Below are positions 52,642 to 61,643 of a DNA stretch of 64,000 nt, piece by piece. The position numbers and the translations under genes are program-made. How positions within the stretch are numbered: position 1 is the first letter of the stretch; every line of letters begins with the position of its first letter. Source of the stretch: Clostridioides difficile (lineage in GTDB: Bacteria; Bacillota; Clostridia; Peptostreptococcales; Peptostreptococcaceae); assembly GCA_024919175.1 (NCBI GenBank), contig CP103804.1:1798001-1862000 (forward strand), in the 5' to 3' direction. The notes under the pieces were generated by a model, which ran no database searches, had not been told where the DNA came from, and saw only the letters and a program-made list of their open reading frames with translations.

Positions 52642-53589
52642 ATGAATAATTGGATAGAAATAACTATAAAAACAACAACAGAAGCAGTTGAGCCAATAAC
52701 AAATATACTATATGAACAAGGAGCTGGAGGTGCTGTAATAGAAGACCCAAAAGATTTCTTATTTCAAAAGAAAAATGAATTAGATTGGGATTATGTAGAA
52801 GAAGAAGTATTTAAAAAGAACGAAGAAGATGATGTACTAATAAAGACGTATGTGTCAGAAGAAAAAAATGTAATGGAATTTGTCGAAATTATAAAGCAAA
52901 AAGTTTTAGGTCTAAAAGATTTTGGTATAGATATAGGTGAAGGAAGTGTGTCATTAGACCAAGTAAATGAAGCTGACTGGGCAAATGCATGGAAAGCATA
53001 CTATAAACCAACAAAAGTAGGACAAAGGGTAGTAGTAAAACCTACGTGGGAAGATTACAATATGCAAGAAGGGGATTTGATAATAGAGCTTGACCCTGGT
53101 ATGGCCTTTGGGACAGGAACACATGAGACTACTAGTATGTGTATTAGAGAATTAGAGAAATATGTAAATAAAGATTCTAAAGTATTTGATATTGGTTGTG
53201 GTAGCGGAATTCTTGCAATAGCAGCAGCTAAATTAGGAGCAAAAGAAGTTGTAGCTGTAGATTTAGACGAAGTTGCAGTAAAAGTTGCAAAAGAAAATGT
53301 GATTGAAAATAAAGTTGAAGAAAATGTATCTGTAATGCATGGTAATTTAACCGATGTAATAAAAGATAAAGCTGATGTTATAGTTGCAAATATAATAGCT
53401 GATATAATAAAAATACTTGCAAAAGATGTGCAAAACTTTATGAAAGAGGATGCTATATTCATATCTTCAGGTATAATTTTGGACAAAGTAGAGGAAGTTA
53501 AAGAAAGTTTAGTCGAAAATAGATTTGAAATAGTTGAGGTTCAAAAACTAGGTGAATGGTCGGCAATAGTTTCTAAACTGAAAAAGTAA
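52642..53589 (+). CDS. prmA: Ribosomal protein L11 methyltransferase
   Basis: PrmA methylates L11 with S-adenosylmethionine. The 315-residue protein has the N-terminal L11-recognition domain (NNWIEITIKTTTEAVEPITNILYEQGAGG), the linker WANAWKAYYKPTKVG, DPGMAFGTGTHETT, and SAM motif I VFDIGCGSGILAIAAAKLGA, then the catalytic NIIADI. dnaJ-prmA-rsmE is the usual order; here five kilobases of other genes separate dnaJ and prmA. Confidence 0.96.
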   Translation: MNNWIEITIKTTTEAVEPITNILYEQGAGGAVIEDPKDFLFQKKNELDWDYVEEEVFKKNEEDDVLIKTYVSEEKNVMEFVEIIKQKVLGLKDFGIDIGEGSVSLDQVNEADWANAWKAYYKPTKVGQRVVVKPTWEDYNMQEGDLIIELDPGMAFGTGTHETTSMCIRELEKYVNKDSKVFDIGCGSGILAIAAAKLGAKEVVAVDLDEVAVKVAKENVIENKVEENVSVMHGNLTDVIKDKADVIVANIIADIIKILAKDVQNFMKEDAIFISSGIILDKVEEVKESLVENRFEIVEVQKLGEWSAIVSKLKK

Positions 53590-53607
53590 AAGGCATGGTG
53601 GAGTATA

Positions 53608-54363
53608 ATGGATAGATTCTTTGTTGAAAAAAATAATATAAATTTACAAGACAAAGCCTGCATTATAGAAGGTGAAGATGTAAAACATATTTCAAAAGTT
53701 TTAAGATGTAAACTAGGAGAAAAACTTGAAATATGTGATAAAGATAATAGTGAGTACATTTGTGAGATAACAAATATAGAAAAAAACATGGTTAATTTAA
53801 AAATTTTAGAAGAAGTTGATATAAATAGAGAATCTAAACTTAAGGTAAAGTTATATCAAGGTCTTCCAAAAGCTCCAAAAATGGAAATGATACTTCAAAA
53901 ATTAACTGAAGTAGGTGTAGATGAAATAATATTAGTTCAAACTAAGAGAAGTGTTGCTAAAGTTGATGATAAAAAAGAAGATAAAAAATTTGAACGTTGG
54001 GAAAGAATAATTTATGAAGCTGCAAAGCAAAGTAAAAGAGGCAAAATCCCAAAATTAAGAGGTGTTTTAAGTTTCAAAGAAGCTTTAGAAGATATGAAAA
54101 AAAATGATGTAAATATTTGCCCTTATGAAAATGAAAGAACTGTCTCAATAAAACAAGTACTTAAAAATTGTGACTCGAATATGGATAGAGTTGGAATTTT
54201 TGTAGGGCCAGAGGGTGGTTTTGATGAGGAAGAAATAGGACAGGTTCAAAAAGATAATTGCAGTATTGTATCATTAGGGCCTAGGATATTGAGAACTGAG
54301 ACAGCTTCTGTTGTAGCATCAACAATAGCTTTGTATGAGCTAAGTGATTTAGGAGGAGAATAA
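53608..54363 (+). CDS. rsmE: 16S rRNA (uracil1498-N3)-methyltransferase
   Basis: RsmE is a SPOUT methyltransferase that modifies U1498 of 16S rRNA. The 251-residue protein has a PUA-like N-terminal domain (HISKVLRCKLGEKLEICD), KAPKMEMILQKLTEVGVDEI, KQSKRGKIPKL, and the knot motifs VGIFVGPEGGFDEEEIG and LGPRILRTETASVVA. It is 18 bases after prmA and four before mtaB. Confidence 0.96.
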   Translation: MDRFFVEKNNINLQDKACIIEGEDVKHISKVLRCKLGEKLEICDKDNSEYICEITNIEKNMVNLKILEEVDINRESKLKVKLYQGLPKAPKMEMILQKLTEVGVDEIILVQTKRSVAKVDDKKEDKKFERWERIIYEAAKQSKRGKIPKLRGVLSFKEALEDMKKNDVNICPYENERTVSIKQVLKNCDSNMDRVGIFVGPEGGFDEEEIGQVQKDNCSIVSLGPRILRTETASVVASTIALYELSDLGGE

Positions 54364-54367
54364 TAAA

Positions 54368-55666
54368 TTGAAAAAAGTAGCTTTTTATACACTTGGGTGT
54401 AAAGTCAATCAATACGAAACTGAAGCTATGCTAGAACTATTTGAAAAAGATGGATATGAACAAGTTAATAGTGAAGAATATGCAGACGTTTATGTTATAA
54501 ATACATGTACCGTAACTCATATGAGTGATAGAAAATCTCGTCAATATATAAGACGAGTTAAAAAGAAAAATCCAGATGCAATAATAGCCGTTGTGGGGTG
54601 TTATTCACAAGTATCTCCAGAAGAAATTTTGGATATAGAAGAAGTAAACCTAGTCATGGGTACGAATGATAGAAGAAAGATTGTTGAAGAGATTAGAAAG
54701 ATAGATGCAAGTAAAAAAGTTAGCACTGTTGATGATATAATGAAGGTAAAAGCATTTGAAGAAATAGAAATCAGCCAGACCAATGGAAAGACTAGAGCAT
54801 TTATGAAAATTCAAGATGGATGTGACAGATTTTGTACCTATTGTATCATTCCTTATGCTCGAGGACGTGTTAGAAGTAGGGATATTGATAGTATAGTTGA
54901 TGAAGTGAAAAAATTGGCTAAAAATGGCTATAAAGAGGTCGTATTAACAGGAATACATGTAGCCTCTTATGGAAAAGATTTAAAAGATAAGGATATTAAA
55001 CTTCTTGATGTAATAAAACAAATAAATGAAATAGAGGAAATAGAGAGAATTAGACTTAGCTCTGTTGAACCAATTTTATTTACTGATGAATTTGTGAATG
55101 AAGTTTTAAAGATGGAGAAGGTTTGTCCTCATTACCATCTATCACTGCAAAGTGGATGTGATGAAACTCTAAAAAGAATGAACAGAAGATATACAACTTC
55201 AGAGTATAAGACTATTGTGGATAGGTTAAGAGATAAAATGCCAAATGTAGCAATAACTACAGATGTAATAGTAGGTTTTCCAGGAGAAACAAATGAGGAA
55301 TTTAAACAAACATATGAGTTTTTAAAAGATATAGAGCTTTCACAAATGCACATTTTTAAATACTCGCCAAGAAAAGGAACTCCAGCTGCAACTATGGAAA
55401 ATCAAATTGACCCTCAAATGAAACACTTTAGAAGTGAAAAACTTTTAAATTTAAGCAAAGAAAACTTTAGTAAATTTGCAACTAAATTTATTGGAAGTGA
55501 ATTAGAAGTCTTATTTGAACAAAATATAGAGGGCAATAAGTTTGAGGGACTAACTTCAAATTATATAAGAGTTGTTGTTGAAAGTGACAAAAACATACAA
55601 GGTCAGATATTAAAAGTAAAAATAAATGATGTAAAAAATGAATATGTAGAAGGAATTTTGCTATAA
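54368..55666 (+). CDS. mtaB: tRNA t6A37 methylthiotransferase MtaB
   Basis: MtaB (YqeV) adds a methylthio group to t6A37, giving ms2t6A in tRNAs that read ANN codons. The 432-residue protein has an N-terminal UPF0004 domain with cysteines in TLGCKVNQYETEA, INTCTVT and VVGCYSQ for one iron-sulfur cluster, the radical-SAM motif CDRFCTYC for the second, HLSLQSGCDETLKRMNRRY, and a C-terminal TRAM-like domain. Start is TTG 54368 behind AGGAGAA, four bases after rsmE. Together with tcdA in this window, two enzymes that act on the t6A base are present. Confidence 0.95.
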   Translation: MKKVAFYTLGCKVNQYETEAMLELFEKDGYEQVNSEEYADVYVINTCTVTHMSDRKSRQYIRRVKKKNPDAIIAVVGCYSQVSPEEILDIEEVNLVMGTNDRRKIVEEIRKIDASKKVSTVDDIMKVKAFEEIEISQTNGKTRAFMKIQDGCDRFCTYCIIPYARGRVRSRDIDSIVDEVKKLAKNGYKEVVLTGIHVASYGKDLKDKDIKLLDVIKQINEIEEIERIRLSSVEPILFTDEFVNEVLKMEKVCPHYHLSLQSGCDETLKRMNRRYTTSEYKTIVDRLRDKMPNVAITTDVIVGFPGETNEEFKQTYEFLKDIELSQMHIFKYSPRKGTPAATMENQIDPQMKHFRSEKLLNLSKENFSKFATKFIGSELEVLFEQNIEGNKFEGLTSNYIRVVVESDKNIQGQILKVKINDVKNEYVEGILL

Positions 55667-55709
55667 CATGTAGAAATTATAATATTTATAAGATAGGAGG
55701 TGGAATAAA

Positions 55710-56060
55710 ATGGATTGTATATTTTGTAAAATAGCGAACGGAGAAATACCTTCAACTAAAGTTTATGAAGATGAAAGAGTATTGGCATTTAATGATTTGA
55801 ACCCAGTTGCTCCATATCATATATTAGTTGTACCTAAAAAACATTATGATAGTGTAATTGATATTCCTAATATAGAAATGGATATTGTGTCACATATTCA
55901 TGTTGTTATTAATAAAATAGCTAAAGAGAAAGGTTTTGACCAAACTGGATTCAGAATCATAAATAATTGTGGAAGCGATGGAGGGCAAGAAGTTAAGCAT
56001 TTGCACTATCATATTTTAGCAGGTAAAAAGCTTCCTAATTACGAAGCAGAACAAAACTAA
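55710..56060 (+). CDS. HIT family nucleotide hydrolase (HinT-like)
   Basis: The 116-residue protein belongs to the histidine-triad family, with CIFCKIANGEIPSTKVYEDERVLAF at the start and the triad in VKHLHYHILAG. HinT enzymes hydrolyse purine nucleoside phosphoramidates. Good RBS AGGAGGTG. It lies between mtaB and rpsU, which is a common clostridial place for it. Confidence 0.95.
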   Translation: MDCIFCKIANGEIPSTKVYEDERVLAFNDLNPVAPYHILVVPKKHYDSVIDIPNIEMDIVSHIHVVINKIAKEKGFDQTGFRIINNCGSDGGQEVKHLHYHILAGKKLPNYEAEQN

Positions 56061-56102
56061 ACTAAATTATTGAAAAATTGAGTTCCTTCTTGATAAAAAT
56101 AC

Positions 56103-56131
56103 TTGATAAAAGTAAAAATTTAGTTTATAAT
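56103..56131 (+). promoter_or_regulatory. Promoter of rpsU-yqeY
   Basis: TTGATA (56103-56108), 17 bases, then TATAAT (56126-56131). The leader of about 85 bases contains small inverted repeats such as TGCATATTATGCA (about 56153-56165), before the ribosome site GGAGGGAGGG. Confidence 0.8.
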
Positions 56132-56222
56132 AAACAAAGTGTTAGGTTGTAATGCATATTATGCAAAAAGAACATAGTTACAGTCCCAGCATAATTGCGC
56201 TATTGGAGGGAGGGAAAAAGAA

Positions 56223-56402
56223 ATGTCAGAAATAAGAGTTAGAGAAAATGAAACATTAGACAGCGCTTTAAGAAGATTTAAGCGTCAATGTGCAATGTCT
56301 GGCATCATGTCAGAAGTAAGAAAAAGAGAGCACTATGATAAGCCAAGCGTTAAGCGTAAGAAAAAAGCTGAAGCAGCAAGAAGAAAAAACGCTAAAAAAT
56401 AG
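56223..56402 (+). CDS. rpsU: 30S ribosomal protein S21
   Basis: A 59-residue S21, short enough to be missed by length filters. It begins MSEIRVRENETLDSALRRFK, has the central CAMSGIMSEVRKREHYDKPS, and ends in a Lys/Arg/Ala-rich tail. RBS GGAGGGAGGG lies eight or so bases upstream. Its own promoter precedes it and yqeY follows after 29 bases. Confidence 0.97.
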   Translation: MSEIRVRENETLDSALRRFKRQCAMSGIMSEVRKREHYDKPSVKRKKKAEAARRKNAKK

Positions 56403-56431
56403 TAGTAAATAAGAATAAAGAGGTGAAGGGG

Positions 56432-56875
56432 ATGTCCCTTAAGCAAAAGTTACAAGAGGATTTGAAATCTTCGATGAAAAACAAAGATGCAGTGAGAAAA
56501 TCTGTAGTAACTTTAATAAGAGCTTCCATAAAGCAGTATGAAGTTGATAATAGAACTGAACTTGATGAAGAAGGAATTATCGATGTAATAGCAAAACAAT
56601 TAAAGCAACGTAGAGATGCATTAGTTGAATTTGAAAAAGCTGGAAGAGAAGACTTAATAAAAGAAACAGAAGCTGAAATTGAAGTTTTAAAAGAGTACCT
56701 ACCTCAACAATTAAGCGAAGAAGAGTTAGAAGAAATTGTAAAATGTACTATATCTGAAGTAGGAGCAACATCTATGAAAGATATGGGAAAAATAATGTCA
56801 GTTATTCAACCAAAAGTTAAGGGTAGAGCTGACGGAAAACTTATAAATAAGTTGGTAAAACAAAACTTACAATAG
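56432..56875 (+). CDS. yqeY: YqeY/GatB-like domain protein
   Basis: The 147-residue protein begins MSLKQKLQEDLKSSMKNKDAVRKSVVTLIRASIKQYEVDNR and has EYLPQQLSEEELEEIV and GRADGKLINKLVK, as in YqeY. The fold resembles the tail domain of GatB of the Glu-tRNA(Gln) amidotransferase and probably binds tRNA; its role is unproven. ATG 56432 is chosen behind GAGGTGAAGG; a GTG at 56423 lies inside that site. It follows rpsU, as in most Firmicutes. Confidence 0.93.
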   Translation: MSLKQKLQEDLKSSMKNKDAVRKSVVTLIRASIKQYEVDNRTELDEEGIIDVIAKQLKQRRDALVEFEKAGREDLIKETEAEIEVLKEYLPQQLSEEELEEIVKCTISEVGATSMKDMGKIMSVIQPKVKGRADGKLINKLVKQNLQ

Positions 56876-56883
56876 ATTGATAT

Positions 56884-56912
56884 AGCCTAGAGAGAAATCT
56901 CTAGGCTTTTTA
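56884..56912 (+). terminator. Terminator of rpsU-yqeY
   Basis: AGCCTAGAGA-GAAA-TCTCTAGGCT followed by TTTT: a perfect ten-pair stem with a GAAA tetraloop. Confidence 0.95.
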
Positions 56913-56985
56913 TAATTTTTGAGAATAACAAGTCATATCTGAGCATATCTATAATCAAAGAAAATTTTGAAAGAAGGGGAAAAAT

Positions 56986-57483
56986 TTGATTATATCGGTA
57001 AAGGAAATTAGAAATTTTTTGATAAACATATCAATACCATTAATAGTGGGTTATTTAAGTAGTATTTTGGCCATGTTGATTAGTGGAACAGATATTTCAA
57101 CGTACTATCTACAACTTACAAAACCAAGTTTTGCACCACCAGCTTTTATCTTCCCTATTGTTTGGACTATATTGTACATATTGATGGGTATATCTTCATA
57201 CCTAATATTAAAAAAAGGTTACAACTTGCCTAAAGTAAGAGATGCAGTATTTTATTATGGATTACAACTTGTATTAAATTTTGTCTGGAGTATATTATTT
57301 TTTGGCTTTGGACTTAGATTTACAGCTTTAATAGACATAATAATAATGATTATAGTTTCTATAATAGTTATTTTAAAATTTTCTAAAATAGATAAGAGAG
57401 CTGGATATATAAATTTGGTTTATCTGATGTGGTTGGTTTATGCTGGATTTTTGAATTATTTTATATGGTTTATTAATAAATAG
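56986..57483 (+). CDS. TspO/MBR family membrane protein
   Basis: The 165-residue protein has five transmembrane helices and TspO landmarks: LTKPSFAPPAFIFPIVWTILYILMGISSYL after the first helix, and LNFVWSILFFGFGL. Bacterial TspO binds tetrapyrroles and may break them down or handle stress; its job in an anaerobe is unclear. Start is TTG 56986 behind AAGAAGGGG. It is flanked by terminators or AT-rich DNA, so stands alone between yqeY and hpf. Confidence 0.9.
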   Translation: MIISVKEIRNFLINISIPLIVGYLSSILAMLISGTDISTYYLQLTKPSFAPPAFIFPIVWTILYILMGISSYLILKKGYNLPKVRDAVFYYGLQLVLNFVWSILFFGFGLRFTALIDIIIMIIVSIIVILKFSKIDKRAGYINLVYLMWLVYAGFLNYFIWFINK

Positions 57484-57698
57484 TTATATGCTTTATTAAT
57501 AAATAGAATGTAAAGGTTTTGTAAATTACCCTGTACTTTTAATAATATCATATCAAATAAAAAATAAATAGACTATTAAAAATAATCATTTTCATATACA
57601 ATTATATTAATTTAAATATAATAAATGTATCAAAACTATATTTAAAGATTAACATATTAAAGTATTAGAATTGGAAAGGCTCGAAGGGAGAGGTTTTT

Positions 57699-58262
57699 AT
57701 GCAAATAATAGTATCTGGGAGACAAATGAAATTAACTGACGGAATAAAAGGATACGTAGATGGAAAATTAAGTAGGTTAGAAAAATACCTTGATCCTGAA
57801 TCAGAAGTGAAAGTAACAGTAAGTGCGAAAAAGGATAGACAGAAAGTGGAGGTTACAATAATTCCTATTAATGGTCAAATAATAAGGGCAGAAGACGTAG
57901 AAGAGGATTTATATGCAGCAATTGACATTGTTTGTGACAAATTAAGTAGACAAGTTGTAAAGTATAAGACTAAGGTTAAAGACAAAGTTCAAAATAATAA
58001 AAGCATAAGATTTGAAAATATTGACTTTATAGATAATAGTAGCGAATTTAATGAGTATGATTATGATGATGAGGAAGATGAAAATATAGTTATAGAAAGA
58101 AGAAAGAAATTTAATGTAAAGCCTATGAGCTCAGAAGAGGCAATTCTTCAAATGGAGTTAGTAGGACACAACTTCTATATGTTTAGAAACCAAGATAATT
58201 TTGAAATAAATATCGTATATAAGCGTAAAGCAGGTGGATATGGTTTAATAGAGCAAGACTAG
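57699..58262 (+). CDS. hpf: Ribosome hibernation-promoting factor, long form
   Basis: The 187-residue long HPF pairs 70S ribosomes into inactive 100S dimers during starvation. The N-terminal S30AE domain (QIIVSGRQMKLTDGIKGYVDGKLSRLEKYLD) is followed by an acidic linker (about 110-135) and the C-terminal dimerisation domain with FNVKPMSSEEAILQMELVGHNFYMFRN and YKRKAGGYGLIE. The 215 bases before it are AT-rich; no clear sigma-A promoter or raiA-type RNA was recognised there. Confidence 0.96.
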   Translation: MQIIVSGRQMKLTDGIKGYVDGKLSRLEKYLDPESEVKVTVSAKKDRQKVEVTIIPINGQIIRAEDVEEDLYAAIDIVCDKLSRQVVKYKTKVKDKVQNNKSIRFENIDFIDNSSEFNEYDYDDEEDENIVIERRKKFNVKPMSSEEAILQMELVGHNFYMFRNQDNFEINIVYKRKAGGYGLIEQD

Positions 58263-58303
58263 TAAAAAAATTGTATACTTTTGGATTTTATATAAAAAAA
58301 AGT

Positions 58304-58350
58304 AAAAAGGTAATCATGTTGATTTTTATCAATATGATTACCTTTTTCTT
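58304..58350 (+). terminator. Terminator of hpf
   Basis: AAAAAGGTAATCAT, then TTGAT/ATCAA, closing with ATGATTACCTTTTT: a near-perfect hairpin followed by CTT. Confidence 0.9.
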
Positions 58351-58476
58351 GTTTAAATAATATATTAAATATTAGGTATTCACTGTCTAAAAAAATTTAA
58401 AACTACTACATGATAGTATCAATAAAGTGCATAAATACCTATTTTAAGCATAAAATTAATTAAGGGGGTAATGCTT

Positions 58477-58713
58477 ATGTTAGAAATATCCACTGATTTA
58501 CAAGTAAATCAACCAGTTGTTACTGTTACAAGTAATACTTTTATGAGTATAGAAAATTATCTATCAATATTAGAATATGAAGTTGATTTAATAAAAATAA
58601 AGACTAAGGTAAAAACAATTAAAATATCTGGGGATAAACTTTCACTTAAGTATATTACTGACAGTGAGATAGGTATAAAGGGAATTATATACAATGTGGA
58701 GTATGTTGATTAG
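58477..58713 (+). CDS. yqfC: Sporulation protein YqfC (YabP family)
   Basis: The 78-residue protein belongs to the YabP/YqfC family of mother-cell sporulation proteins; it is mostly beta strands, ending ISGDKLSLKYITDSEIGIKGIIYNVEY. ATG 58477 is chosen because AAGGGGGT ends eight bases before it; an ATG at 58471 is too close. yqfD follows 12 bases later, the usual pair. In Bacillus these genes are under sigma-E; no such promoter was checked here. Confidence 0.88.
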   Translation: MLEISTDLQVNQPVVTVTSNTFMSIENYLSILEYEVDLIKIKTKVKTIKISGDKLSLKYITDSEIGIKGIIYNVEYVD

Positions 58714-58725
58714 GAGGAGATACAC

Positions 58726-60066
58726 TTGATAAGTTTTATAAGGGGATACTATGTTATAGTTGTGGAAGGAGTAGGGCTTGAACAATTTTTAAATCATCTT
58801 ATAAGAAATGGGATAAATGTTTACAATGTAACTAGAATAAAAAATACTAAAATCGAGTTTAATATAAATAGACAAGATATAAAGGAATTTAAGAATCTTT
58901 ATAGAGGGAGTAAGTTTGATATTAAGGTAAAACAAAAAACAGGAGTTCCTTTTATTATTAAAAGAATTTATAAGCACAAAGGTATGTGGATTTGTGCTAT
59001 TGTTTCTTTACTTTTATTGATGTCAACATCACAATTTGTAACGGATGTGTATATACAATCTCCAGAAGGTATAAAAAAAGAAGCTCTCAAAAGTGAACTT
59101 TATAAAGTTGGGGTAAGACCAGGAGTATATAAAAAGAGTATTGATAGAAAAGAAGTTAGAGACCATATGATGTCAAAATTTAATGATGTTGCATATTTAT
59201 CTATTAATGTAAAAGGAACCAATATATTTGTTACTGTTACAAAAAAGGCTGAATCCTTAAAATCTACAGACCAATCAAATTATTGTAATGTAATTGCTTT
59301 AAAAAATGGTATAATAGAAAAGGTAATCCCTAGAAGTGGTAAGTCTGTTGTTAAATCTGGAGATATAGTCCAAAAAGGCGATGTTTTACTAAATGGTGCT
59401 AATACAAAATCAATACCAGAAGTATGGGCAAGTACTTTTTATGAATCTACTAAAAAGGCAAGCTATGTAGATACTGTAAATAAAAAAACAGGAGAAAAGA
59501 AAAAAGTACACACAATAAGTTTTTATGATAAAGAATTTACAATTAGAAAAAATATAAAGTATAAGAATTATGTTGTTGAAAATAAAGAAAAAAGACTCTC
59601 AATGGGAGATTATACTTTCCCTATAAAAATAAAGACGAGTACTTTTTATGAAACCAAAAAAGTTGAAGTGAAAAAGAACAAAGAAGAGTTGAAAAAAGAA
59701 TTATCTGAAAAAGCTTTAAAAGAATTAGAATACATAATACCAGCTTCGGCTAGAATAATAGATGTAAAACATAGCTATAAGGTTAATAAAAATATGTTAG
59801 AATATTTAATAACAGTTCAAACTAGTGAAAATATCGCTAAAATTTATCCTCTTAGTAAATCAGAGGCAGAAAGATTTATAAAGGAAGATAGTAAACCAAA
59901 AGAAGGAGAAGAGGAAGTTCCTTCTAATCCACAAAAAAGACCAATAAATGATATAAGAAATGAGTTTAATGAGGATAATAAAGATAATAACGACCAAAAT
60001 AATTCTGATGGAAATAATAGTAATCAAAATAGTAACAATAGTCAAAATAATAATAATAACAATTAA
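58726..60066 (+). CDS. yqfD: Sporulation protein YqfD
   Basis: The 446-residue protein has an N-terminal domain, one transmembrane helix (about 86-106, MWICAIVSLLLLMSTSQFV) and an extracytoplasmic region with GVRPGVYKKSIDRKEVRDHMM and VIPRSGKSVVKSGDIVQKGDVLLNG, as in YqfD/SpoIV-type proteins needed for spore formation. Start TTG 58726 behind AGGAGGAG. The last 40 or so residues are an Asn/Asp-rich tail ending in a run of asparagines, not typical of the family core. Confidence 0.9.
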   Translation: MISFIRGYYVIVVEGVGLEQFLNHLIRNGINVYNVTRIKNTKIEFNINRQDIKEFKNLYRGSKFDIKVKQKTGVPFIIKRIYKHKGMWICAIVSLLLLMSTSQFVTDVYIQSPEGIKKEALKSELYKVGVRPGVYKKSIDRKEVRDHMMSKFNDVAYLSINVKGTNIFVTVTKKAESLKSTDQSNYCNVIALKNGIIEKVIPRSGKSVVKSGDIVQKGDVLLNGANTKSIPEVWASTFYESTKKASYVDTVNKKTGEKKKVHTISFYDKEFTIRKNIKYKNYVVENKEKRLSMGDYTFPIKIKTSTFYETKKVEVKKNKEELKKELSEKALKELEYIIPASARIIDVKHSYKVNKNMLEYLITVQTSENIAKIYPLSKSEAERFIKEDSKPKEGEEEVPSNPQKRPINDIRNEFNEDNKDNNDQNNSDGNNSNQNSNNSQNNNNNN

Positions 60067-60103
60067 TAAAATTTAACCTAAAACTTGAGGAGGATTAATT
60101 CAA

Positions 60104-61120
60104 TTGATAATACAAAAAAAATTTACAATCGCAGATGGCAATTTTGAAAGAGAGTTATTTGGAAATTTTGATGAGAATGTAAAATTGATAGAGAAAACTT
60201 TAAATATAGATGTAATACTTAGAGAAGGCAATATAATTTTAATAGGAGAAGAAAAAAATGTCGATTCGGCATTAAAACTTATGAATGAATTGCATCAAAC
60301 TGTATCAAATGGTAAGCATTTAGATAAACAGAGCATTTCATATTCATTGTCTCTTTTACTTGAAGGTAGTGAGCAAAAGATAAAAGAACTTGAAGGTACA
60401 ATTGTTATAACTCAAAAAGGTAAAGCTGTTCAACCTAAAACTTTAGGGCAAAAAGAGTATATAAAGCTTATAGAAAACAATGATATAACTTTTGGTGTTG
60501 GACCTGCTGGAACAGGAAAGACTTACCTTGCTGTGGCTATGGCAGTGAAAGCTTTTAAAAGAGATGAAGTTAGTAGAATTATACTTACAAGACCAGCAGT
60601 GGAAGCTGGAGAAAGTTTAGGATTTTTACCAGGAGATTTAAAAGATAAAGTAGACCCATATTTAAGACCATTGTATGATGCATTATTTGAAATGTTGGGT
60701 GCTGATAAGTTCAATAAATATTTAGAAAGAGGTACTATAGAAGTTGCACCACTTGCATTTATGAGAGGTAGAACTCTTGATAATTCTTTTATAATATTAG
60801 ATGAAGCTCAAAATACAACTTCTGAGCAAATGAAAATGTTTTTAACTAGATTAGGATTTGGTTCTAAGGCTGTAGTTACAGGTGATATAACACAAACAGA
60901 TTTGCCACAAAACAAAAAAAGTGGTCTTATACAAGCAACAGAAATTCTTAAGGGCGTTCAAGGAATAGGCTCTATAATGTTAACAGACAGAGACGTTGTA
61001 AGACATGAGTTAGTACAAAGAATAATAAGAGCTTATGAGAAGCATGATAAAAAAGAAGAATTTAAAAAAGAAGAGCGCAAAAAAATGAAAATACAGGAAA
61101 AGACTTTCAAAAGAAAGTAA
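60104..61120 (+). CDS. phoH: PhoH-like ATPase
   Basis: The 338-residue PhoH2-free (YbeZ-like) ATPase has an N-terminal KH-like segment, Walker A FGVGPAGTGKTYLAVAMAV, RPAVEAGESLGFLPGDLKDKVDPYLRP, and Walker B FIILDEAQNTT, VTGDITQTDLP. It is linked to rRNA processing with YbeY, the next gene. Start TTG 60104 behind GAGGAGG. The C-terminus is Lys/Glu-rich. Confidence 0.95.
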   Translation: MIIQKKFTIADGNFERELFGNFDENVKLIEKTLNIDVILREGNIILIGEEKNVDSALKLMNELHQTVSNGKHLDKQSISYSLSLLLEGSEQKIKELEGTIVITQKGKAVQPKTLGQKEYIKLIENNDITFGVGPAGTGKTYLAVAMAVKAFKRDEVSRIILTRPAVEAGESLGFLPGDLKDKVDPYLRPLYDALFEMLGADKFNKYLERGTIEVAPLAFMRGRTLDNSFIILDEAQNTTSEQMKMFLTRLGFGSKAVVTGDITQTDLPQNKKSGLIQATEILKGVQGIGSIMLTDRDVVRHELVQRIIRAYEKHDKKEEFKKEERKKMKIQEKTFKRK

Positions 61121-61176
61121 AAGTGTAGTAATATAGATGTATAGCATTATTAATGAATAAAAAGTAGGTGTAATTA

Positions 61177-61638
61177 ATGGATTTGATATTAGATGATAGA
61201 CAAGATAAATTAGAAGTAAATGAAGAGCTAATAGAAAAAATAAAAGATATAATTTTAGAGTGTTTGGACTATGAAGGATATGATGATAATTATGAAGTGA
61301 GTCTTTCTTTTGTAGATAATAAAGAGATTCATGAATTAAATAGAGAATATAGAGGAGTTGATAGACCAACTGATGTTTTATCATTTCCTCTTTTAAGTGA
61401 TGATTTTGAAGATGTTGAATTGGAAGAAGAATCTTTAGGAGATATAGTAGTATCTCTTGAAAGAGCTTTAGAGCAAAGCATAGAATATAATCATAGTTTT
61501 GAAAGAGAAGTATGTTTTTTAATATGTCATAGTATGTTTCATCTTTTAGGGTATGACCATGATACAGATGAAAATACAAAGGAAATGAGAGAAAAAGAAG
61601 AATACATATTAAATAAGTTAAACATAACAAGGGAGTAA
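61177..61638 (+). CDS. ybeY: Endoribonuclease YbeY
   Basis: The 153-residue zinc protein acts in 16S rRNA 3' maturation and ribosome quality control. The zinc motif is present as CHSMFHLLGYDHD (three His), after RPTDVLSFP and LGDIVVSLERA. It directly follows phoH with a 56-base gap; in Bacillus and many clostridia a c-di-AMP phosphodiesterase gene (yqfF/pgpH) lies between the two. Confidence 0.95.
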   Translation: MDLILDDRQDKLEVNEELIEKIKDIILECLDYEGYDDNYEVSLSFVDNKEIHELNREYRGVDRPTDVLSFPLLSDDFEDVELEEESLGDIVVSLERALEQSIEYNHSFEREVCFLICHSMFHLLGYDHDTDENTKEMREKEEYILNKLNITRE

Positions 61639-61643
61639 TTTTT

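Noticed and set aside
57484..57698. A raiA-type structured RNA or riboswitch before hpf
   Set aside because: The stretch is AT-rich without the GC-containing stems expected; no conserved core was recognised.
59977..60063. The Asn-rich end of yqfD as a frameshift or assembly artefact
   Set aside because: The frame is continuous, the DNA repeat is irregular (AAT/AAC mixed), and low-complexity tails are common in exported sporulation proteins.
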